Shown: one piece after another, positions 33,586 through 42,678 of the stretch
How positions within the stretch are numbered: position 1 is the stretch's first letter
How the letters are laid out: each line of letters starts with the position of its first letter
Assembly (NCBI GenBank): GCA_040401595.1
Contig: JBBAOE010000003.1
Span: forward strand, 124,001 to 188,000
From: RFPW01 sp040401595
GTDB taxonomy: Bacteria > Pseudomonadota > Gammaproteobacteria > Burkholderiales > Burkholderiaceae_E
Direction of reading: 5' to 3'
Length of the DNA: 64,000 bases
Made by a program: the position numbers and the translations under genes
The notes under the pieces: model-generated
What the model was told of the DNA's origin: nothing
What the model saw: the letters and a program-made list of their open reading frames with translations, nothing else
The model's database searches: none

Positions 33586-34074
33586 TTAAACGTTCTTCTG
33601 GTCGCCGAACAGGCGTACCTTGCCGCTGCTGAACTTCACCGGGATGGTGTAGGTCGTGGTCGTCGTGTCAACGTCGGTGTTCGTGACCGTCGCGGTCAGC
33701 GTGCAGACGCCGTTGGCATCACATCCAGATACCGTTACGCCCGATAAGTCGGCGATTGGGAAGGCCGACAAATCGGCCGCAACCGCAACCGCGAAGGATT
33801 CCTGAGTCAGGTTGTCTTTCAACGCCTGTTTGGTGTAACCAGCGTCCAGAAACGCGTCATCGAAGAGGTCGACGAATCCACTGCTGGTCAGGCCGCTGAA
33901 GGACTTGAGCCCTGCGATCCCGGCGTTATAGCTGGCGGTGAACGCTGCTACCTGATCGGTCGTTGGGGCAGTGCTGGTGGAACCTGAGCTTGTTGACGAG
34001 TCACCACCGCAAGCGGTTAGCAGGCTCAGCAGGCCAGCGGCGAGCGACAGCTGGGCGGTCTTGCAAATTGTCAT
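33586..34074 (-). CDS. Small lipoprotein of unknown function
   Basis: 162 residues. A signal peptide ends in a lipobox (LLSLLTACGGD), followed by a Ser/Thr-rich linker and a domain of ~110 residues with two cysteines (SGCDANGVCTLTATV). I do not recognise the family. ATG 34074 (MTICKTAQLS) gives a normal signal peptide; a longer frame to 34149 does not. It precedes the PHP-domain gene and probably supplies a periplasmic partner. Confidence 0.7.
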   Translation of the reverse strand: MTICKTAQLSLAAGLLSLLTACGGDSSTSSGSTSTAPTTDQVAAFTASYNAGIAGLKSFSGLTSSGFVDLFDDAFLDAGYTKQALKDNLTQESFAVAVAADLSAFPIADLSGVTVSGCDANGVCTLTATVTNTDVDTTTTTYTIPVKFSSGKVRLFGDQKNV

Positions 34075-34452
34075 GAGATCGCAACCTTCAAAAAATCTTG
34101 GGGGGGTCCGGTGGGAACCGGTTTTGTTTTGCATTCGGCCAGTCCGCAAGGTAGGTGCGCCGATGGCACTACCCCACTCAAACTGAGGAGGGATTGTCCG
34201 GTCGGGCCCATGACGCTCGTGTGACGTTCAAATAAACGTTTTATGACGGCACTGCCCGAGTTGCCGAGCTTGCCTTCGGGCTGGTTCACCCAGGCTTACA
34301 TTCAGTTGTAAGAATGGTTGCCAGTGGATGCATGATTCTGGCGCTCATCAGGGAAAACCTGGGGGCTGGGATCAGGCCAAAGCCTGCCGGCGGTGAGCTT
34401 GTCGCAGTATCCTTCTCGGGTCATTGAACAAGTAAGTCTTCAGGAGACACCC
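34075..34452. other. Divergent intergenic region between the lipoprotein and second molybdenum hydroxylase
   Basis: 378 bases without a gene. A palindrome CTTACA-N6-TGTAAG lies at 34295-34312 and could be an operator. The plus-strand end carries the AGGAG ribosome-binding site (34442-34446) that fixes the TTG start at 34453. No convincing -35/-10 pair is obvious by eye. Confidence 0.5.
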
Positions 34453-34935
34453 TTGAGCCATTCCACCGAATCCCTTGCTCTGACCGTCAACGGTCGCGCC
34501 GTGAAGGTCGACGTCGATCCCCGGACCCTGTTGGTTCAGTTGATCCGCGACCAACTTCATCTCACTGGCACCCATGTTGGCTGCGACACCGCTCAGTGCG
34601 GAGCGTGCACCGTGCATCTCAACGGCCGCGCGATCAAGTCCTGCTCGATCCTCGCCGTGCAGGCACAAGGTGCCGACATCACCACGATCGAGGGGCTCAG
34701 TCACGACGGTGAACTCCATCCCATGCAGGCTGCGTTTCGCGAATGCCACGGGCTGCAATGCGGTTTCTGTACGCCAGGCATGGTCATGTCGGCGGTGCAA
34801 TTGCTCGAGGATCATCCGAATGCCAGCGAGCAGGAAATCCGCGAGGGTCTTGAGGGCAACATCTGTCGGTGCACGGGTTACCACAACATCGTCAAGTCGA
34901 TCCAGCGCTGCCAGGCTGGCCACGCCACTGCCTAA
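34453..34935 (+). CDS. Second molybdenum hydroxylase, 2Fe-2S small subunit (CoxS-like)
   Basis: 160 residues. Both clusters are complete: GCDTAQCGACTVHLNG (near residue 40) and QCGFCTPGMVMSA with ICRCTGYHNI. The start is TTG 34453 (MSHSTESLALTVNGRAV), selected because an AGGAG site lies six bases upstream; further upstream in-frame codons lack a site. First gene of a small-large-medium operon typical of form-II CO dehydrogenase-like enzymes. Confidence 0.92.
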   Translation: MSHSTESLALTVNGRAVKVDVDPRTLLVQLIRDQLHLTGTHVGCDTAQCGACTVHLNGRAIKSCSILAVQAQGADITTIEGLSHDGELHPMQAAFRECHGLQCGFCTPGMVMSAVQLLEDHPNASEQEIREGLEGNICRCTGYHNIVKSIQRCQAGHATA

Positions 34936-34949
34936 TAGGGAAAGCAATC

Positions 34950-37313
34950 ATGACTGACTTGTCGAATTCGCCGATCGGGCAATCGATCCTGCGCCGCGAG
35001 GACTACCGCTTCCTGACCGGTGCTGGCCAGTACACAGACGACGTCGTTCTGCCAGGCCAAAGCTATGGCTACTTCCTGCGTAGCCCCCACGCCCATGCCC
35101 GTATCAAATCGATCGACCTCACTCGTGCCGCTGCCGCCGAGGGCGTCCTGCACATCTTTACCGGTGCTGATCTGGCCGAAGCCAAGGTCGGCGGCCTACC
35201 CTGTGGCTGGCTGATCCACAACAAGGACGGCAGCCCGATGAAGGAGCCTGCGCACCCGGTGCTCGCGCAGGGCAAGGTGCGCCATGTGGGTGACCAGGTC
35301 GCGCTGATCGTCGCTGAAACAGCCAGCCTGGCCAAAGATGCAGCGGAGCTGATCGATATCGATTACGAAGTGCTGCCGGCCGTGATTGATCTGGCGCATG
35401 CCGAAAGCAACGCGACGCTGGTGCACGACGAGGTACCGCACAACACCTGCTACGACTGGGGCCACGGCGACAAGGCTGCGGTGGACGCAGCATTTACGCA
35501 TGCCGCCAAAGTCACCAAGCTGAGCTTTGCCAACAACCGTCTGGTTCCGAATGCCATGGAGCCGCGAGCGGCCAATGCGCAGTACACCAAGCACGATGAC
35601 AGTTACACGCTGTACGTCTCGAACCAGAATCCGCACGTCGAGCGCCTGCTGATGTGTGCGTTCGTGCTGGGACTGCCCGAATCCAAGGTGCGCGTGATTG
35701 CGCCCGATGTGGGCGGTGGATTTGGTTCAAAGATTTATCTGTATGCCGAGGAAACCGCGCTAGTCTGGGCGAGCAAGCGCGTCGGGCGCCCCATCAAATG
35801 GACGGCCGATCGCAGCGAAGCGTTCCTGACCGACGCTCATGGCCGTGACCACCTCTCGACCGCTGAACTGGCGATGGACGCCCAGGGCCACTTTCTGGCC
35901 TTGCGGGTGCACACCGTGGCCAATATGGGCGCATATCTGTCGACCTTCTCAACCTGTGTGCCGACGATCCTGTACGCCACGCTGTTGGCCGGTCAGTACA
36001 AGACACCGGCCATCTACTGTGAAGTGAAGTCGGTATTCACCAACACCGCACCCGTGGATGCGTACCGTGGGGCTGGGCGTCCGGAGGCGACCTTCCTGGT
36101 CGAGCGGATCGTTGAAACCGCGGCACGTGATATGGGCCTTGATCCGGCCGAGATCCGTCGTCGCAACTTCATCACGCAGTTCCCGTATGCCACGCCCGTT
36201 GGCCTGACCTACGATACCGGTGACTATGAGGCGCACCTGTCCAAGGCGATCGAACTCGCTGACGTCGCTGGGTTTGCCGCTCGCAAGGCCGCGTCGAAGG
36301 CCCACGGCAAGCTGCGCGGTCTGGGCTACAGCTGCTACATCGAAGCCTGCGGTCTCGCGCCCAGCAACATCGCGGGTGCGCTTGGGGCCCGTGCCGGCCT
36401 CTTTGAAGCCGGTGAGGTGCGCGTGCACCCCACGGGCACGGTCACCGTATTCACCGGTTCGCACAGCCATGGTCAGGGCCATGAGACGACCTTTGCGCAG
36501 GTCGTCGCCGCCAAGCTGGGCATTCCGGTCGAGAGCGTCGAGATCGTTCACGGCGACACCGGGCGCGTTCCGTTCGGAATGGGCACCTATGGCAGTCGTT
36601 CCCTGGCGGTCGGGGGCTCTGCGATCGTGAAAGCGGTGGACAAGATCATCGCGAAAGGCAAGAAGATTGCCGCTCACCTGCTTGAGGCCGCCGACACCGA
36701 TATCGAATTCGAGAATGGTGAGTTCGTGGTGGCTGGGACCGATAAGAAAGTCCCATTCGGGTCTGTGGCGCTCACCGCCTATGTGCCTCACAACTATCCC
36801 CTGGACAAGCTCGAACCTGGCCTGAACGAAAACGCCTTCTACGATCCGACTAACTTCACCTACCCCTCGGGGACCTATGTCTGTGAAGTCGAGGTCGATC
36901 CCGAGACCGGGGTGACCCGGGTCGATCGATTCACCGCGGTCGATGATTTCGGCAATATCATCAATCCGATGATCGTGTCCGGGCAGGTCCATGGTGGATT
37001 GGCCCAAGGTCTGGGTCAGGCGATGCTTGAGGGCTGTACCTACGATCCCGAGTCAGGGCAGTTGTTGACGGGTTCGTTCATGGACTACACCATGCCCCGC
37101 GCCGATGATCTGCCGAACTTTGTGGTTGACCACACGGTCACGCCCTGCACGCACAATCCTCTGGGCGTGAAGGGATGCGGTGAGGCGGGGGCAATTGGAT
37201 CGCCACCGGCATTCATCAATGCGCTGACCGATGCCCTTGGGGTGCGCGACGTTGCCATGCCAGCCACGCGTGAGCGGGTCTGGCGCGCAGCCCACGGGCT
37301 CGCTGCCGCTTGA
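34950..37313 (+). CDS. Second molybdenum hydroxylase, Mo-cofactor large subunit (form-II CoxL-like)
   Basis: 787 residues. The active-site loop reads VDAYRGAGRPEATF, the AYRGAGR signature of form-II CoxL-like proteins, not the AYXCSFR loop of true CO dehydrogenase, so CO oxidation is unlikely. The C-terminal Mo motif GVKGCGEAGAIGSPPAF carries the catalytic Glu. Form-II enzymes have varied or unknown substrates such as aldehydes and N-heterocycles. ATG 34950 follows the small subunit by 14 bases. Confidence 0.92.
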   Translation: MTDLSNSPIGQSILRREDYRFLTGAGQYTDDVVLPGQSYGYFLRSPHAHARIKSIDLTRAAAAEGVLHIFTGADLAEAKVGGLPCGWLIHNKDGSPMKEPAHPVLAQGKVRHVGDQVALIVAETASLAKDAAELIDIDYEVLPAVIDLAHAESNATLVHDEVPHNTCYDWGHGDKAAVDAAFTHAAKVTKLSFANNRLVPNAMEPRAANAQYTKHDDSYTLYVSNQNPHVERLLMCAFVLGLPESKVRVIAPDVGGGFGSKIYLYAEETALVWASKRVGRPIKWTADRSEAFLTDAHGRDHLSTAELAMDAQGHFLALRVHTVANMGAYLSTFSTCVPTILYATLLAGQYKTPAIYCEVKSVFTNTAPVDAYRGAGRPEATFLVERIVETAARDMGLDPAEIRRRNFITQFPYATPVGLTYDTGDYEAHLSKAIELADVAGFAARKAASKAHGKLRGLGYSCYIEACGLAPSNIAGALGARAGLFEAGEVRVHPTGTVTVFTGSHSHGQGHETTFAQVVAAKLGIPVESVEIVHGDTGRVPFGMGTYGSRSLAVGGSAIVKAVDKIIAKGKKIAAHLLEAADTDIEFENGEFVVAGTDKKVPFGSVALTAYVPHNYPLDKLEPGLNENAFYDPTNFTYPSGTYVCEVEVDPETGVTRVDRFTAVDDFGNIINPMIVSGQVHGGLAQGLGQAMLEGCTYDPESGQLLTGSFMDYTMPRADDLPNFVVDHTVTPCTHNPLGVKGCGEAGAIGSPPAFINALTDALGVRDVAMPATRERVWRAAHGLAAA

Positions 37314-37395
37314 GCTTGAGGCTTCGTTCGTCGGATATCAACGATACGGTCTGCGGGCTTGACTAAAGCGCCCGCAGGTCTACAGGAGAACTGAG

Positions 37396-38190
37396 ATGTA
37401 CACGTTTGACTACAAACGCCCGGCCGCCCAGGCCGATGCCACGGCCGCTTTCCATGGCGATGCCCGGTATCTGGCCGGTGGCCAGAGTCTGATTCAGGCC
37501 ATGAAGCTGCGCATGTCCTCGGCCGAAACCTTGATCGATCTGGGTGGGGTCGCAGGGATGCATGGGATTCAGGTGGATCACGGTGCGGTCGTGATCGGGG
37601 CGATGACCAAGCATTCCGAGGTTGCCGCCTCCGAGCTGGTGCGCAAGGCAATCCCGGCGCTGGCTGATCTGGCCGGTGGTATCGGTGATCAGATGGTCCG
37701 CAACCTGGGCACGCTCGGCGGCTCTATCGCCAACGCCGATCCGGCAGCGTGTTACCCGTCGGCGATTGTCGCCCTGGGTGCCACGGTGCATACCAACCAG
37801 CGCAAGATCCCAGGCGCCGATTTCTTTACCGGTATCTATGACACCGCCTTGCATGCCGGCGAGCTCATCACGGCGGTGAGCTTTCCGATTCCGACGCGCG
37901 CTGCCTATGTCAAGTTCAAGCAACCCGCCTCGCGTTTTGCGCTGGTCGGTGTGTTTGTCGCGCAGACGCCCGATGGCGTTCATGTGGCGGTGACGGGCGC
38001 CAAGGGCAGCGTGTTTCGGGCCACCGCGATCGAGGCTGCCTTGAATGCCCATTACACGCCAGAGGCGGCGAAGGCGGTGCAGATGCCGACCGACGATATC
38101 AACAGTGATCTGCACGCCACGGCTGAATATCGCGCCGCGATGATCAGCGTGATGGCGGGACGCGCAGTCGCGGCCTCGCTCGCGCACTAA
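37396..38190 (+). CDS. Second molybdenum hydroxylase, FAD medium subunit (CoxM-like)
   Basis: 264 residues with FAD-binding motifs YLAGGQSLIQAMKLRMS and VRNLGTLGGSIANADPAACYP. It starts at ATG 37396 with AGGAG upstream, 82 bases after the large subunit. A strong terminator follows, separating it from the maturation genes that serve this enzyme class. Confidence 0.92.
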   Translation: MYTFDYKRPAAQADATAAFHGDARYLAGGQSLIQAMKLRMSSAETLIDLGGVAGMHGIQVDHGAVVIGAMTKHSEVAASELVRKAIPALADLAGGIGDQMVRNLGTLGGSIANADPAACYPSAIVALGATVHTNQRKIPGADFFTGIYDTALHAGELITAVSFPIPTRAAYVKFKQPASRFALVGVFVAQTPDGVHVAVTGAKGSVFRATAIEAALNAHYTPEAAKAVQMPTDDINSDLHATAEYRAAMISVMAGRAVAASLAH

Positions 38191-38296
38191 GCGTCCCGGA
38201 GGGAAATCACCGGGTTGTTGAGCGGGTTCCCCTCACGGGGCGCCTGCTTGACCATCCGGCCTTGGCCCCCTCCGCTGCCTGCACCTTCCACCGCCC

Positions 38297-38338
38297 CGGC
38301 GGCTCTGGCATGCTTGCCGGGCCGCCGTTTCTTTTTTT
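38297..38338 (+). terminator. Rho-independent terminator between structural and maturation genes
   Basis: CGGCGGC (38297-38303) pairs with GCCGCCG (38321-38327), extended inward by TGGCA/TGCCG pairing, and is followed by TTTCTTTTTTT (38328-38338). It would end or attenuate the subunit transcript before the coxD-like gene. Confidence 0.78.
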
Positions 38339-38349
38339 GAGTGTCATTC

Positions 38350-39297
38350 ATGAGCTCTTCTGCCGTGGCCCTGACCCTACCTGCTACTGTCGACGATGTC
38401 ATTGCCGGTCTGGCGCAGCGCAACTATCTGTGTGACCGGCGTCTTGCGACGGCGCTTTTTTTGAGCCTCAAGTTGCAGCGTCCGCTGTTTCTGGAAGGGG
38501 AACCGGGCGTTGGCAAGACCGAACTGGCCAAGGCCTTGTCCGATTGGCTGGGCAGTCTCTTGTTACGCGTACAGTGCTATGAAGGACTGGACATCGCGCA
38601 GACCGCCTATGAGTGGAACGTTGCCCGGCAAATGATCGAAATCCGGCTCGCGGAAGCTGCACATGGCGCAAATGAGGCCATCGACCATGATGGGCTGGTT
38701 GCCACCCTGTATTCGCGGGCCATGCTGATCGAACGTCCGCTCCTGCAGGCCTTGACTCAGTCAAGGTCGCCGGTCCTGCTGATCGATGAATTGGACCGCG
38801 CCGATGAGCCCTTCGATGCGTTTTTGCTGGAGGTACTGGCCGAGAACCAGATTACGGTGCCCGAACTGGGGACGATCAAGGCGGTGGCCCCCCCCTTTGT
38901 GCTGATCACCAGTAACCGGACCCGCGAGATTCATGATGCGCTCAAGCGTCGGTGCCTATACCACTGGGTTGACTTTCCCGATGTCGAGCGCGAGCTGGAA
39001 ATCGTGCGCCGCAAGGCCCCTGGGGCGTCCGAGCGGCTTTCGCGCCAGATCGTCGAGTTTGTGCAGCGCATGCGCACACTCGATTTGTTCAAGGCCCCCG
39101 GTGTGGCGGAAACCATCGACTGGACCAACGCGCTAGTGGCACTCAACACCATTCGTCTGGATCCGGCGAGCGTTCAAGACACGCTGGGCGTTCTGCTCAA
39201 ATATCAGGACGATATTGTCCGCATGCAGGGCGGCGACACCGCGAAGCTGCTCGATGAACTTCGCGCACGTGGAATTTTGGATGGCGAAGCCGTTTGA
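38350..39297 (+). CDS. MoxR-family AAA+ ATPase (CoxD-like)
   Basis: 315 residues. Walker A is GEPGVGKTELAKAL (near residue 46) and Walker B is VLLIDELDRADEPFD, with the MoxR sensor region in LITSNRTREIHDALKRRC. CoxD helps assemble the Mo active site (in CO dehydrogenase, the CuSMoO2 centre). ATG 38350 is chosen over GTG 38341. The ribosome-binding site is weak and the start falls just after the terminator T-run, so an additional promoter or readthrough is needed. Confidence 0.88.
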   Translation: MSSSAVALTLPATVDDVIAGLAQRNYLCDRRLATALFLSLKLQRPLFLEGEPGVGKTELAKALSDWLGSLLLRVQCYEGLDIAQTAYEWNVARQMIEIRLAEAAHGANEAIDHDGLVATLYSRAMLIERPLLQALTQSRSPVLLIDELDRADEPFDAFLLEVLAENQITVPELGTIKAVAPPFVLITSNRTREIHDALKRRCLYHWVDFPDVERELEIVRRKAPGASERLSRQIVEFVQRMRTLDLFKAPGVAETIDWTNALVALNTIRLDPASVQDTLGVLLKYQDDIVRMQGGDTAKLLDELRARGILDGEAV

Positions 39298-39340
39298 TTT
39301 TTTGTGACGGATTCGTTCTAACTGATTCGTCCATAAGATA

Positions 39341-40522
39341 ATGCTCGCTGAAAATATCGTTCATTTTTCAAGGGTGCTGCGTACCGCGGGGTTGCAGGTC
39401 GGCCCGGACCGCGTGCTCGCGGGAATTGCCGCCGTCGAAGCGGTCGGGTTTGATCGCCGTGAAGATATCCGGGCGGCATTGTCGGCAGTCATGCTCGACC
39501 GGCACGAACAGCAGGTGATCTTCGACCAGGTCTTCGATGCATTCTGGCGTGATCCAAAGTTGCTCGAGCGGTTGATGTATTTGATGCTGCCCAAAATCAG
39601 CGGCCGCGGGGATCAGGTCCAGCGCCAACGCAGCAATCGGCTGGCCGAGGCGCTGGCCGCGCCGCAAGCGCCCAAGCCCCCCAACCCGGCGAATCAGAGC
39701 GCTGAGGAAGAGGTCCAGTTCGAAACGACCTTCAGTTTCTCGGACCGGGAGCGATTGCAGCGGGCGGACTTCGAGTCGATGACTGCGGCCGAGTTCGCTC
39801 TGGCCAAAGTGCTTGCCGAGCGCATTCCGCTGCCCGTGAGCCCAGTGATCCGGCGACGTTCTGAATTGGCCCCGCGCGGGCGGATCAATCTGCGTCGCAC
39901 CCTGCACCGGATGGCGCGTCAGCCCGACGTGTTGTCGCCGGCGTTCATGCAGTTGCAGCGTGAGCTTCCACCGCTGGTCGTGCTGCTCGATATCTCGGGA
40001 TCCATGGAACGGTATGCCCGCTTGTTTTTGCATTATGTCCATGGCCTGACCCGGCGCCATCTGCGCGTACAGACCTTCACCTTCGGCACCCGGCTGACCA
40101 ATATCACCCGCTGCCTGCGCTCGCGCGACCCCGATGTGGCCATGCAACTGGCCGATCAGCAGGTCGATGACTGGAAGGGCGGTACTCGAATCGGTACCTG
40201 CCTGGAGGACTTCAATCGGCATTGGGCGCGCCGCGTGCTTGGTCAGAATGCTGCGGTTCTGCTCGTGACCGACGGACTGGATCGGGACGGTGAGGGTCAA
40301 TTGACGCTTGCGGCTGGGCATCTCCACCGGATGGCCCATCAGATCGTGTGGCTCAATCCGCTCTTGCGATTTGACGGGTTCGAACCCAGGGCTGCTGGGG
40401 TGCGGGCGCTGCTCCCCCATGTGGACCGTTTTCTGCCGGTGCACAACCTGGCCAGTCTGGCCGATCTGGGGCGGGCGCTACGCGCGCCGGCACTGCGGCC
40501 CGCGCTGCTTCTCAAACACTGA
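39341..40522 (+). CDS. VWA-domain protein, CoxE-like
   Basis: 393 residues. The von Willebrand A domain holds a complete MIDAS start (VVLLDISGSMERY, the DxSxS pattern) and a later TDGLDRDG. CoxE works with CoxD in maturation of molybdenum hydroxylases. A Pro/Ala-rich linker lies near residue 110. The intergenic gap to the ATPase is 43 bases with no good ribosome-binding site visible. Confidence 0.87.
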   Translation: MLAENIVHFSRVLRTAGLQVGPDRVLAGIAAVEAVGFDRREDIRAALSAVMLDRHEQQVIFDQVFDAFWRDPKLLERLMYLMLPKISGRGDQVQRQRSNRLAEALAAPQAPKPPNPANQSAEEEVQFETTFSFSDRERLQRADFESMTAAEFALAKVLAERIPLPVSPVIRRRSELAPRGRINLRRTLHRMARQPDVLSPAFMQLQRELPPLVVLLDISGSMERYARLFLHYVHGLTRRHLRVQTFTFGTRLTNITRCLRSRDPDVAMQLADQQVDDWKGGTRIGTCLEDFNRHWARRVLGQNAAVLLVTDGLDRDGEGQLTLAAGHLHRMAHQIVWLNPLLRFDGFEPRAAGVRALLPHVDRFLPVHNLASLADLGRALRAPALRPALLLKH

Positions 40523-40542
40523 TCTGAAAGGACACGAGAGTC

Positions 40543-41529
40543 ATGGACAGTCTGGACCTGCAGGTTCTTGCGCAAGCGCGCGACTGGCTCAATGAAGGCC
40601 ATGGGGTCTGGCTGGTGACCGTCATCGAGACCTGGGGTTCGGCGCCACGCCCGCCCGGGGCACTTCTGGCGTTGCGCAATGACGGTCTTGTTGTGGGCTC
40701 CGTCTCTGGGGGCTGTGTCGAGGATGACCTGATCGATCGGGTTCGTCATGGCGAACGGGTTGATCATCCCTCGCTCGTGACCTATGGTGTCACCAAGGAA
40801 GAGGCTGCGCGCTTCGGCCTGCCCTGTGGCGGCAATCTTCGCCTGGTGCAGGAGCCCTTGCGCGCCAGTGGCTGGGTCGATGAAGTGTTAACGCGGACCT
40901 CTGCCCATGAACTCGTGGCACGCCGCCTTGACCTACAGACCGGCGAGGTGACGGTTGAGGTGGCCGATCGTGCAGACACCTTTGCCTTCGATGGCAAAAC
41001 GCTGCGCGCCCTGTTTGGGCCCCGCTGGCGATTGCTGATGATCGGTGCCGGGCAGCTGTCGCGTGCCGTTGCAACGATGGCGCTCGCACTCGATTTTGAC
41101 GTGATCTGCTGTGATCCTCGAGAGGAGTATCACCTGACTTGGGACGTTCCCGGCACGACGTTCAGCAAGGCAATGCCCGATGACCTGGTCCTTGAACTCG
41201 CACTCGATCCGCATAGTGCGGTGATCGCATTGACACATGACCCCAAGCTCGACGACATGACGCTGCTGGAGGCGCTGCGTTCGCCAGCCTTCTATATCGG
41301 TGCGCTGGGTTCGCGCGGCAACACGCAGAAGCGCAAGGAGCGCCTGAAGGAATTCGATCTGACTGAGGCGCAGATCGATCGCCTGCACGGCCCGATCGGC
41401 CTTGATCTTGGCAGCAAGACGCCAGCGGAAATTGCGGTCTCCATCGTGGCGGAGATCATCGCCGTACGAAACGGTGTTGCGCTGGCCCAGAAGAAAACAG
41501 GTTCCTCGATCCCTGGGGCTAAGACCTAG
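40543..41529 (+). CDS. xdhC: XdhC/CoxF family Mo-cofactor maturation protein
   Basis: 328 residues. The N-terminal XdhC domain has ETWGSAPRPPGALLAL and GSVSGGCVEDDL; the C-terminal Rossmann domain has LLMIGAGQLSRAVATMAL and YIGALGSRGNTQKRKERL. XdhC binds molybdopterin, aids its sulfuration and inserts it into the large subunit. It starts 20 bases after the CoxE-like gene with GAAAGGA upstream and overlaps the opposing transporter gene by 11 bases at its 3' end. Confidence 0.88.
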   Translation: MDSLDLQVLAQARDWLNEGHGVWLVTVIETWGSAPRPPGALLALRNDGLVVGSVSGGCVEDDLIDRVRHGERVDHPSLVTYGVTKEEAARFGLPCGGNLRLVQEPLRASGWVDEVLTRTSAHELVARRLDLQTGEVTVEVADRADTFAFDGKTLRALFGPRWRLLMIGAGQLSRAVATMALALDFDVICCDPREEYHLTWDVPGTTFSKAMPDDLVLELALDPHSAVIALTHDPKLDDMTLLEALRSPAFYIGALGSRGNTQKRKERLKEFDLTEAQIDRLHGPIGLDLGSKTPAEIAVSIVAEIIAVRNGVALAQKKTGSSIPGAKT

Positions 41530-42496
41530 CCACGGCGGCGTCGGTGGCCAGGAGCGTGCCGTTCAACAGGCCATAAAGGGTTGCGAGTAGCAGAGCTGCG
41601 ATGAGCAGCGTGCTCAGTCCAAGCAAACCCAGTGCAGCGACATACAAGGGGCCGGTCGATGAGACGCTCAGACTCAGCGCCGAAAACGCCGCCAACGGAA
41701 AGCTCATCCCCCAGTGCGCCATGCCAAAGGGAAGACGGGCGATGCGCGGCACAAGTGGCAGGACCCAGCAGAGGGTAAAGAGGGCAAGTCCCCAGAAGGC
41801 CCATCCCACGAGGAGTGGGAAGTTGAAGAGCAATGCATCCAGTCCAATCAGCGCAGGCGGCGCGATCAGGATGAAGTTGGTGGGAATCAAACGGTCTGGC
41901 CAGAGCCCCTGATGGGCGATCCGGACCACCAGCAAGGCGAGGGCGATCGGCCATAGGGCGACGCCGACCATGCATTGCGCCGCCGACCATTCCAGGTGGC
42001 CCAGTGGGACCCCGGCCAACGGAACGAGCACACTGCCGACGACTGGGATGAAGAGCGCTGGCGTTGCGCTGGCCCACTGCAGGCCGCCTTCTGTGCCGGG
42101 CCGCCACCAGCGCGAGAGTACCCAGATCGAAACGAACCAGATGCCCAGTGATCCGCCCCACCAAAGCGCGTCTATTACCGGGCCGCGCAGGCCGAGCGCG
42201 ACGCCCAATGTCGTGAGCACCAGGACCGAGATCGGCATGGTGGCCACGAACGTATGTCGTACGGGATGGCGTAGGTCCGCCTGCCATGCGTCGCGATGTC
42301 GATGAATTCTGAGCAGGGACGCGCCGGCCAGCGTGACAAAGACGGCGCAGGCGAGCGCTCCGATGAGCACCGAAATACTTGGGATCGTGGTGCGGTTCCA
42401 GGCCATCCCGAGGCCGCAAAGCCCGAGGACCATGGAGAACCAGGCTGGGTCGAGCTGAGGCAGCTTGGGTTGTCTCAGTAACTCGGGGCTGCGCAT
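41519..42496 (-). CDS. TDT/SLAC1-like membrane transporter
   Basis: 325 residues with ten hydrophobic helices. The opening PAWFSMVLGLCGLGMAWNR and the later RIARLPFGMAHWGMSFPLAA match the tellurite-resistance/dicarboxylate transporter (TehA, SLAC1) family of anion channels and exporters. Substrate unknown. Transcribed against the molybdenum hydroxylase maturation genes. Confidence 0.78.
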   Translation of the reverse strand: MRSPELLRQPKLPQLDPAWFSMVLGLCGLGMAWNRTTIPSISVLIGALACAVFVTLAGASLLRIHRHRDAWQADLRHPVRHTFVATMPISVLVLTTLGVALGLRGPVIDALWWGGSLGIWFVSIWVLSRWWRPGTEGGLQWASATPALFIPVVGSVLVPLAGVPLGHLEWSAAQCMVGVALWPIALALLVVRIAHQGLWPDRLIPTNFILIAPPALIGLDALLFNFPLLVGWAFWGLALFTLCWVLPLVPRIARLPFGMAHWGMSFPLAAFSALSLSVSSTGPLYVAALGLLGLSTLLIAALLLATLYGLLNGTLLATDAAVARS

Positions 42497-42576
42497 TGGC
42501 TCAGATTGCCCCAGGGACTCTTGGCGTTTCAGATGGATCCTGTAGAAGCTCGAGTATTCAGACGCCAGAGGTCAAT

Positions 42577-42606
42577 CGCTTTCTGGAATGGCGCTTTCTG
42601 GAATGG
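42577..42606. repeat. Perfect 15-bp tandem duplication
   Basis: CGCTTTCTGGAATGG occurs twice back to back in the intergenic region between the TDT transporter and the ketopantoate-reductase-like gene. Probably a replication slip, with no visible regulatory logic. Confidence 0.8.
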
Positions 42607-42678
42607 CACTTCCATGCAAGACTTGATCATCGTGCAGATGATAAAACCGATTGAACTTGGAAGGGCGCGGGATAAGCG

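Noticed and set aside
35949..37007. A 352-codon minus-strand frame inside the large subunit
   Set aside because: Antisense shadow; the plus-strand frame has all family motifs.
34453..38190. True aerobic CO dehydrogenase
   Set aside because: The large subunit has the form-II AYRGAGR loop instead of AYXCSFR and the operon order differs.
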